A stretch of DNA of 14,707 nt, taken from contig CBFCZU010000096.1 of assembly GCA_965602635.1 (NCBI GenBank), forward strand, positions 1 to 14,707, written 5' to 3'. The stretch is from CBFCZU01 sp965602635 (GTDB taxonomy: Bacteria > Planctomycetota > Phycisphaerae > SM23-33). The notes below the pieces were generated by a model. The model searched no databases and was not told where the DNA came from. It saw only the letters and a list, made by a program, of their open reading frames with translations. Shown in pieces: positions 6,825 through 14,707 of this stretch (the stretch's first letter is position 1; every line of letters begins with the position of its first letter). The translations under genes were made by a program, and so were the position numbers.

Positions 6825-8342
6825 TCACTTGGGGGAGACGACGAAGTAGCGCCGTCCCATGCCGGCTATGACGACCCGCAGCCGGAGGCCCTTGCCCTTT
6901 GCCGCCGCCACCGCCTCGCCGAAGTCCTTGGTGCTGGCGATCTTCCGGCCGTTGACACGTTCGATGAGCATGCCGGGGCGGAGGCCCTGCTCGGCGGCGT
7001 CGCTGTCGGCGTCCACGTTGACGATGAGCACGCCGGAGGCGTCCTGCTCGAAGCCGCTCATTCGCGCCAGCTCCGCGGTGAGCGTCCGGACCCTCAACCC
7101 GTCCTTGCCGGTCTCCGTCCTTTCCGGCCCCGGGCGGCGAGCCTCGGCCTCGTTCTCCGGGCGGGAGGCCACCTTCAGGGTAACCGTCCGCTCCTTGTCG
7201 GCCCGATAGACAGTGATCTTTGCCTTGCTACCGGGGACGAGGCTGGCCACGAGGTGGAGCAGCTCGTTGACGTTGTCCACGGGCTCTCCGTCGATGGCGA
7301 CGATAAAGTCCTCCGCCTTGATACCCGCTTCCTCGGCCGGGCCGCCCTTGGCCGGCTCGATGACCAGAGCGCCCCTGCTGTGGGGCAGGCCGAAGCTCTC
7401 CGCGAGCTTCTCATTGACGTCCTGGATGGTCACGCCCAGGAAGCCGCGAACCACCTTGCCGCTATCCACGAGCTGCCGCATGACGTTGCGGGCCATGTTC
7501 GAAGGTATGGCGAAGCCGATGCCCTCGTTGACGCCGGTGCGGGAAATGATGGCGGCGTTGATGCCGATAATCTCGCCGCGCATGTTCACCAGCGGGCCGC
7601 CGCTGTTGCCGTGGTTGATGGCGGCGTCGGTCTGAATGAAGTTCTCGTAAAGCCGCGAGCCGGTCCTCCGCTCCTTGGCGGAGATGATTCCGGCCGTGAC
7701 CGTCTGCGGCAGGCGCTCGGGCGCCCCGATGGCGAGCACCAGGTCGCCGACCTGGGCCTTGTCGCTGTCGCCCAGCGCCGCGTCGACGAGCCGGTCGGGC
7801 TTGATCTTCACCACCGCCAGGTCGGTGTGGGAATCGGAGCGGACCCAATCGGCCTGAAACTTCCGCCCGTCCGCCAGGATGACCTCCACCTCGTCGGCGT
7901 CGCCGGCCACGTGGTCGTTCGTCAGCAGGTATCCGTTCTTGGCATCGACTATGACGCCGCTTCCCAACCCGCGGCGTATCCGCATCCGCTCTCTGGGCGG
8001 GCGCGGCATCCGCCGGCGCAACCCGCGGCCGTCGCCCTCGCCGAAGAATCGGCGCATGAACTCGTCGGGGTCCAAACGGCTCTCGGGCAGGAGAACGCGT
8101 TTCTTGACGCGGATCACCACCACCGCCGGCTTGACTGTCTTGGCCACCGTCCGGAACAGCGTGCTCAACTGCTCCTTCTCGCTGAGCTTGACCAGCAGCT
8201 CACGGTCGGCCTGGTTGGTGCCTCTGGCGGCTGCGTAGGCCCAATGCTCAACTACCGACGGCGCCAGAGATATCGCTATCGCCAGCGCCACGATCCCTGC
8301 GGCAACCAACAGGTACCTTTTGCGTTTCACGCTGCGTTTCAT
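6825..8342 (-). CDS. degP: DegP/HtrA-family (Do) serine endoprotease with two PDZ domains
   Basis: Envelope serine protease/chaperone that degrades or holds misfolded exported proteins. The protein is 505 residues. An N-terminal basic stretch and hydrophobic segment (about 10-27) form a signal peptide or membrane anchor, with possible cleavage near WAYAAA (34-39). The trypsin-like domain carries the full triad: H144 in LTNDHVAGD, D174 in SHTDLAVV and S247 in HGNSGGPL. Two PDZ domains follow, about 300-395 (FLGVTIQDVN to the strand ending TVTLKVA) and 415-495 (GVLIVNVDADSDAAEQGLRPGM region), so the architecture is DegP/DegQ/MucD-like rather than DegS-like. The loop before the catalytic core (about 97-124, matching the LA loop of DegP) holds 12 arginines in 28 residues, which is unusual. 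The ATG at 8342 has AAGGAG ten bases upstream. It ends at a strong terminator, and hsp20 and lon follow. Confidence 0.96.
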   Translation of the reverse strand: MKRSVKRKRYLLVAAGIVALAIAISLAPSVVEHWAYAAARGTNQADRELLVKLSEKEQLSTLFRTVAKTVKPAVVVIRVKKRVLLPESRLDPDEFMRRFFGEGDGRGLRRRMPRPPRERMRIRRGLGSGVIVDAKNGYLLTNDHVAGDADEVEVILADGRKFQADWVRSDSHTDLAVVKIKPDRLVDAALGDSDKAQVGDLVLAIGAPERLPQTVTAGIISAKERRTGSRLYENFIQTDAAINHGNSGGPLVNMRGEIIGINAAIISRTGVNEGIGFAIPSNMARNVMRQLVDSGKVVRGFLGVTIQDVNEKLAESFGLPHSRGALVIEPAKGGPAEEAGIKAEDFIVAIDGEPVDNVNELLHLVASLVPGSKAKITVYRADKERTVTLKVASRPENEAEARRPGPERTETGKDGLRVRTLTAELARMSGFEQDASGVLIVNVDADSDAAEQGLRPGMLIERVNGRKIASTKDFGEAVAAAKGKGLRLRVVIAGMGRRYFVVSPK

Positions 8343-8390
8343 GGCTGGTGCTCTCCTTGCAAACTCGTGCAGTCTTGAGACCCATCCATC

Positions 8391-8431
8391 CGCGGAGTCC
8401 GCGATTGCAGTATGAGGCCGGGAAAATCCCG
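8391..8431 (-). repeat. two small inverted repeats upstream of degP
   Basis: The roughly 100-base gap between the YfhO-like gene and degP holds two perfect five-base-arm hairpins: CGCGG/CCGCG with a three-base loop (8391-8403) and CGGGA/TCCCG with a three-base loop (8419-8431). The second lies 12 bases after the upstream stop but has no U-tract. They could be part of a leader, a weak terminator or a binding site. I could not find a convincing promoter here by eye. Confidence 0.3.
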
Positions 8432-8443
8432 TCTACCGTAATG

Positions 8444-11224
8444 CTATACGTCGCACTGGCTCGGGCGGTTCTTCAAACTTCGCCAGGCGAGTGCGGCCAG
8501 CATGAGCAGATAGACAACCAGGGCGGAAATCTGAGCTGATGTTCCCCGCGGCCAGCCGGCGGCGGGCGATGGTTCCCCGTCGCGGCCGAAGACCACCGTG
8601 CCCATGCCGTTGGCGCCGGCCCGTTGGGCGCCTCGCAGCCTCGGGGCGTCGGGGCTGACGCTGACGAACCGGGCCTCTTCAGCCCGCCGCCCCGAGCCAA
8701 CGGCGAGGGCCTGCCGGGTCAGGTCGAACTGCCCTGCCCGCCACCTCAGGGCCTCGACCACCGAACCCACGTCGTCGAACGCGAGCACCTCCTCGACGGG
8801 GAACGACCTGGGCAGGCAGAGGCGGTTCTCGTAGATGTGCACGGGCGGGTCGCCGGGCCGCAGCGGCGCGAGCCCATCGGGAGTCCGGTCCACGTAAACG
8901 GGCTGGCCCGGCTCGAGCCGGCTGCCGAGGTTGATCGGCGCCTCCCAATCGGCCCGGCGGAGCGAAACGCGGCGAACCTCCACGGCCTTCTCGCTGGCGG
9001 TGAACACGCGGAACGAGCCCCTGTCCCCCACGCTCACGGGCGCCTGGAAGGTCCACTCGAAATGCCGCCACCCGGGCCCGAGGCGCTCGTAGTCGATTCG
9101 CATCGTGCCTGGATTGGCCCACCACGAGGCCGGGTCGTCGCTGTCGGGAACGTACTCGGCGCCGAGGTAATTGCCCGCCCCCTCGGGCGCGCGGGCGTCG
9201 AGCGAGATGCGATACACCCGCCCGCCGGCCAGTGTCACCGGTTGGGTGGCCTGGGCGCCCCAGGAGAACAGGCCCCGGCGCAGCCGCAGGCGGTTGCCCT
9301 CCAGCTCGGCGTGCGTGAGCTGCCAGTCGCCGGCCAGCAGTTCCGGGCCGCTCTGGGCCGGCGGCCCGGCTGGGATGCGGACCGACTCGATGACCGCCCG
9401 GCGTTCGGGATCGGCCGCGAGTATGTAACGGACGTTGAAGAGGCTCAGCAGGTGGTTTCGCCGGATCAGCCAGGCCCACTCGTAGTTCTCGCCCCATGAT
9501 CGAAAGCCCAGCAGCAGCGGATGCTCAGCCGGCTGGAACGGGCCGTAGTAGGAGATCGTCTGGATGCCAAGCGTGGCGCAGGCCTTCGGCAGGAGCAGCT
9601 CGGCCGGGCGACGGTGGTAGCTCCGCGACAGGCCCCAGATGCGGTATGGCTCGTCGGGCGGCGCGTTGGCCCTGAGCCAGGCGGCCGCGGGCGAATTGTG
9701 CGGCTGAGGCATCGGATCGCCCGAGGCGGGAACGTCAACGAAGCGGGTGATGAAGAACAGGTCAACCAGCAGCAGCCCCGTCAGCGTCCACGCCCGGCGC
9801 CGCGGCGAGCGGAGGAACCACCACACTGCCAGGCCCGTCGCCGCCGCCAGGAGGATCGGCACCCAGACGGCCGGCGAATGAAAGTCTATGGCCTCGCGCA
9901 GGCCCTCGGCGCCGGCGTTGCTGAGCAGCGGGGCAAGCGACCACCACTTGCCCTCCAGTCTCGCCAGCGCCGCCAGCAGCGCCAGCGACACAATCATGCA
10001 CAGCGGCAGGTACGCCGTGGTCGCCCGCCGAACGGTCGTCCGCAGCGCCGCCGGCGGCTTGGTCAGCAGGGCGTGGATCGACACCGCGGCCAGCGTCGCC
10101 AGGGCCAGGTCGATCACCAGCAGCATCCTCGCCGGACAGCGGATCACCGACAGCACCGGCAGCATGTGAACGAGCCTGTACGTCGGCAGGTAGTAGCCCA
10201 GCGCCCAGACTGCCGCGGCGATGAGGATGACGGTCCAGGCCCGGACCAGGCTCCGCCGCTGGGCTGCGGCCGGGTCGGCATCGGCCGGCTGCGTCTTGCC
10301 TTTGCGGCACAGTCGCCACATGGCGGCGAAGGCCAGCGGCAGCGTGATCAGCCCGACGTAGCCGAGCATTTCGCACAGGTGCCATGGCCCCCACCAGTCC
10401 TGCGCGAAGAAGTTGGGCGTGCGGGAGCCCATGATGAAGGGGAAGAAGGCGAGCACCCCGCAGAGCGGGAAGAACGAGTTCTCTCCGGCGACGACGTACG
10501 GCACGGCCGAGCGGATGGTGCCGCTCAGAGCGCCCGCGGTGGCGGCGATTTGCGGTGCCATGAGCGCCGTGCCCATCACGGCGGCGGCGCCGGCGGCCAG
10601 CACCGCCCGCCCCACCGGCCGGCCGCGAAGCAGCAGGTACGCCGTCCAGGCCAACATCATGTGAACGGCCGTCGCCCAATGCCCCGCCGCCAGCGTCAGG
10701 GCGAAGATGAGGGTCATGGCCGCGAAGGCCGACCGCGCGCTGCGGCGGGTCAGCTCGATGCTCCACATCCCCCACGGCAGCAGCGCCGCCGCCTGGATGA
10801 CCGACAGGTGGACCCGGTGGCCGACCATGAACCCGCTGAACATGAACGCCGCCGAGCCGAAGGCCGCCGCCGGGCCGGCCAGCCCCAGCCGCCGCAGGTA
10901 CAGCCACGCCCCGCCGCCCGCGACGGCGAAGGCCAGGAACACCGACAGGCTGTAGGCCAGCTTTCCCGGCAGGAAGAGGAACAGGAGGTTCGCGGGGTGG
11001 AACAGCCCGCTCTGCGGGTCGGCGAAGAGCCCCACGCCGGCGGCTTCGCGATCGTTCCACGCCGGCCACTGCCCCGCGCCGACCTGCTCGGCCACCATGG
11101 ACCGCAGCGGGTAGTAGTACACCACGTCGTCTTCGCCGGCCGAGGTCGGGCACGACCACAGCGGGTGCAGCATCGCCATGGGAAGCAGCAGCAGCGCGCC
11201 GCAGATGAGGAACCTGCGAGGCAT
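8444..11224 (-). CDS. YfhO-like multi-pass membrane protein (putative GT-C-type glycosyltransferase)
   Basis: Large integral membrane protein, 926 residues from the ATG at 11224. About 14 hydrophobic helices fill residues 5-494 and one more lies near the C-terminus (899-914). Features typical of the YfhO/GT-C-like group are the acidic-aromatic motif EDDVVYYYPLR (31-41) in the first outer loop, LLSLFNVRYILA (592-603) in the extracytoplasmic part and YENRLCLPRSFPV (798-810). YfhO proteins are thought to glycosylate cell-wall or lipid-linked polymers; the substrate here is unknown. Residues about 630-760 look beta-rich and resemble a carbohydrate-binding jelly roll (WQLTHAELEGNRLRLRRG, RVYRISLDARAP, GWRHFEWTFQAP, FRVFTASEKAVEVRRVSLRR). 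The start is uncertain: no clear ribosome site precedes 11224, and an ATG at 11287 would overlap panB by 19 bases. It follows panB by 44 bases and is likely co-transcribed with it. Confidence 0.8.
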   Translation of the reverse strand: MPRRFLICGALLLLPMAMLHPLWSCPTSAGEDDVVYYYPLRSMVAEQVGAGQWPAWNDREAAGVGLFADPQSGLFHPANLLFLFLPGKLAYSLSVFLAFAVAGGGAWLYLRRLGLAGPAAAFGSAAFMFSGFMVGHRVHLSVIQAAALLPWGMWSIELTRRSARSAFAAMTLIFALTLAAGHWATAVHMMLAWTAYLLLRGRPVGRAVLAAGAAAVMGTALMAPQIAATAGALSGTIRSAVPYVVAGENSFFPLCGVLAFFPFIMGSRTPNFFAQDWWGPWHLCEMLGYVGLITLPLAFAAMWRLCRKGKTQPADADPAAAQRRSLVRAWTVILIAAAVWALGYYLPTYRLVHMLPVLSVIRCPARMLLVIDLALATLAAVSIHALLTKPPAALRTTVRRATTAYLPLCMIVSLALLAALARLEGKWWSLAPLLSNAGAEGLREAIDFHSPAVWVPILLAAATGLAVWWFLRSPRRRAWTLTGLLLVDLFFITRFVDVPASGDPMPQPHNSPAAAWLRANAPPDEPYRIWGLSRSYHRRPAELLLPKACATLGIQTISYYGPFQPAEHPLLLGFRSWGENYEWAWLIRRNHLLSLFNVRYILAADPERRAVIESVRIPAGPPAQSGPELLAGDWQLTHAELEGNRLRLRRGLFSWGAQATQPVTLAGGRVYRISLDARAPEGAGNYLGAEYVPDSDDPASWWANPGTMRIDYERLGPGWRHFEWTFQAPVSVGDRGSFRVFTASEKAVEVRRVSLRRADWEAPINLGSRLEPGQPVYVDRTPDGLAPLRPGDPPVHIYENRLCLPRSFPVEEVLAFDDVGSVVEALRWRAGQFDLTRQALAVGSGRRAEEARFVSVSPDAPRLRGAQRAGANGMGTVVFGRDGEPSPAAGWPRGTSAQISALVVYLLMLAALAWRSLKNRPSQCDV

Positions 11225-11268
11225 CGCGCGAAATCGCAGGCCGCCGATGGGCGTGGGCGGCTCCGAGA

Positions 11269-12135
11269 TCAGCTTTCCTTGGCCCATTGTCGCAGGGCTT
11301 CGAGCTCCTCGTCGCTCATTGGGTAGCCGTGCTCGGGGGCGGGGTATGTTCCGTCGCGGCACTCCGCCACGTAGGTCTCGAAGGCCTTCTGCATGGGCGT
11401 TGCCAGGTCGGTGTACTTCTTGACGAACTTCGGCACCCGCCCGGGGACCAAGCCGATCATGTCGTGCGTGACGACGACGTGCCCGTCGCATCCGGCGCCC
11501 GCGCCGCAGCCGATGACCGGTACGGAGACACGTTCGGTGAGCATCCGGGCCGGGTCGGGGGGCACGGCCTCGAGCAGCAGGGCCGAGGCGCCGGCCTCGA
11601 CCATCATCTCGGCCGTCTCGATGATCTGTATCGCACCGGCGGCGGTCTTGCCGGCGACCTTATACCCGCCGACCTGCCCCGCCCGCTGCGGTGTGAGCCC
11701 CAGGTGCGGCATGACCGAGATGCCCGCGGTGGCCATTGCCGCCACCGTATCGACGAACCGGCGGTCGCACTCGAGCTTCACGCAGTCGGCGCGGGCCTCG
11801 ACGACGTACCGCCCACCGTTGGCCACTGCCTGGGCGGGCGAGGTGTACGTCAGGTAGGGCATGTCCGCCACCAGGTAGGCCAGCGGCGCCCCGCGGCGGA
11901 CGGCGGCCGTCAGCGTCACCGAGACCTCCAGCCCCACGCCCGTCGTGTCGGGCAGGCCCAGGACGGGTCCGGCGAGGCTGTCGCCCACCAGGATGACTTC
12001 CACCCCGGCCGCTTCCTGAATCGACGCCATCGTCGCGTCGTAGCAGGTCAGCATGGAGAACTTCTCGCCGGCGGCCTTGTGCTTGTTAAGCGTCGCTATC
12101 GTGATTTTCTTTTCCAGTGCCATAGTGCCCGACAT
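11269..12135 (-). CDS. panB: 3-methyl-2-oxobutanoate hydroxymethyltransferase (ketopantoate hydroxymethyltransferase)
   Basis: Cytoplasmic enzyme that transfers a hydroxymethyl group from 5,10-methylene-tetrahydrofolate to 2-oxoisovalerate, giving ketopantoate, the first committed step to pantothenate and coenzyme A. The protein is 288 residues, slightly longer than the E. coli enzyme. The metal ligands correspond to D52 (VGDSL), D91 (VADMPY) and E122 (VKLE); the catalytic glutamate is E189 in LLLEAVP. The signature MPHLGLTPQ (142-150) and the family segment VIGCGAGAGCDGHVVVTHD (207-225) are present, the latter with His where many homologs have Gln. The ATG at 12135 has AGGA eight bases upstream; an ATG at 12123 is the alternative. 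carB ends 59 bases upstream. panC and panD are not in the window. Confidence 0.97.
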   Translation of the reverse strand: MSGTMALEKKITIATLNKHKAAGEKFSMLTCYDATMASIQEAAGVEVILVGDSLAGPVLGLPDTTGVGLEVSVTLTAAVRRGAPLAYLVADMPYLTYTSPAQAVANGGRYVVEARADCVKLECDRRFVDTVAAMATAGISVMPHLGLTPQRAGQVGGYKVAGKTAAGAIQIIETAEMMVEAGASALLLEAVPPDPARMLTERVSVPVIGCGAGAGCDGHVVVTHDMIGLVPGRVPKFVKKYTDLATPMQKAFETYVAECRDGTYPAPEHGYPMSDEELEALRQWAKES

Positions 12136-12194
12136 TCTACCGATCCTGCGGCGGCAGGCAAGCCCCCTGTTGGCCCCGGCGGCGGAGGGGAGGG

Positions 12195-14707
<2,513 letters not shown>

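Noticed and set aside
6682..6828. N-terminal extension of Hsp20 from a GTG at 6828
   Set aside because: It would translate through the 11-pair terminator of degP and start upstream of the candidate promoter; the extra residues look nothing like an Hsp20 arm.
6720..8378. 552-codon plus-strand open frame opposite degP
   Set aside because: It lies antisense to an intact protease with catalytic triad and PDZ domains, and it runs through the terminator hairpin.
9521..11326. 601-codon plus-strand open frame opposite the YfhO-like gene
   Set aside because: Arg/Gln/Gly-rich translation without recognisable domains; the minus-strand frame has coherent membrane helices and family motifs.
11225..11491. 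Extension of the YfhO-like protein into panB
   Set aside because: The upstream part is an out-of-frame reading of panB codons; the membrane protein starts naturally at the first hydrophobic helix after 11224.

Overview
The window is a dense, GC-rich (roughly two-thirds G+C by eye, not counted) stretch of bacterial chromosome. Every gene I can support lies on the minus strand, so transcription runs from the high coordinates to the low ones. The content is housekeeping and stress-response genes, with no phage, transposon, CRISPR, rRNA or tRNA signal. A planctomycete-like bacterium (possibly Phycisphaerae) is my best guess. It rests on GC level, the large YfhO-type membrane protein, the Hsp20 type and the weak or absent Shine-Dalgarno sites of several genes. 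No phylogenetic marker settles it.

Layout in the direction of transcription: carB (large subunit of carbamoyl-phosphate synthase; its 5' end is outside the window), panB (pantothenate pathway), a 926-residue multi-pass membrane protein of YfhO type, degP/htrA (envelope serine protease), a strong intrinsic terminator, an Hsp20 small heat-shock protein with its own candidate promoter and terminator, lon (ATP-dependent protease), thiS and thiG (thiazole synthesis for thiamine), a small three-helix membrane protein of unknown function, and a DinG-type iron-sulfur helicase whose last residues run off the left edge.

The genes fall into three groups. CarB and PanB are biosynthetic enzymes, with the membrane protein packed closely behind panB. 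DegP, Hsp20 and Lon form a protein quality-control block: an envelope protease/chaperone, a cytoplasmic holdase and a cytoplasmic AAA+ protease. Hairpin terminators flank hsp20, so it is probably transcribed alone, while degP and lon lie on either side in separate units. ThiS and ThiG are carrier and synthase of one reaction and probably form an operon that continues into the small membrane protein and dinG; those last two overlap as ATGA.

No intergenic gap exceeds about 145 bases. The gaps hold hairpins, two candidate promoters and a pair of near-identical direct repeats upstream of hsp20. I found no clearly new multi-gene system. The points most worth a second look are the quality-control cluster, the repeats before hsp20, the beta-rich insert in the YfhO-like protein and the unassigned membrane protein coupled to dinG.
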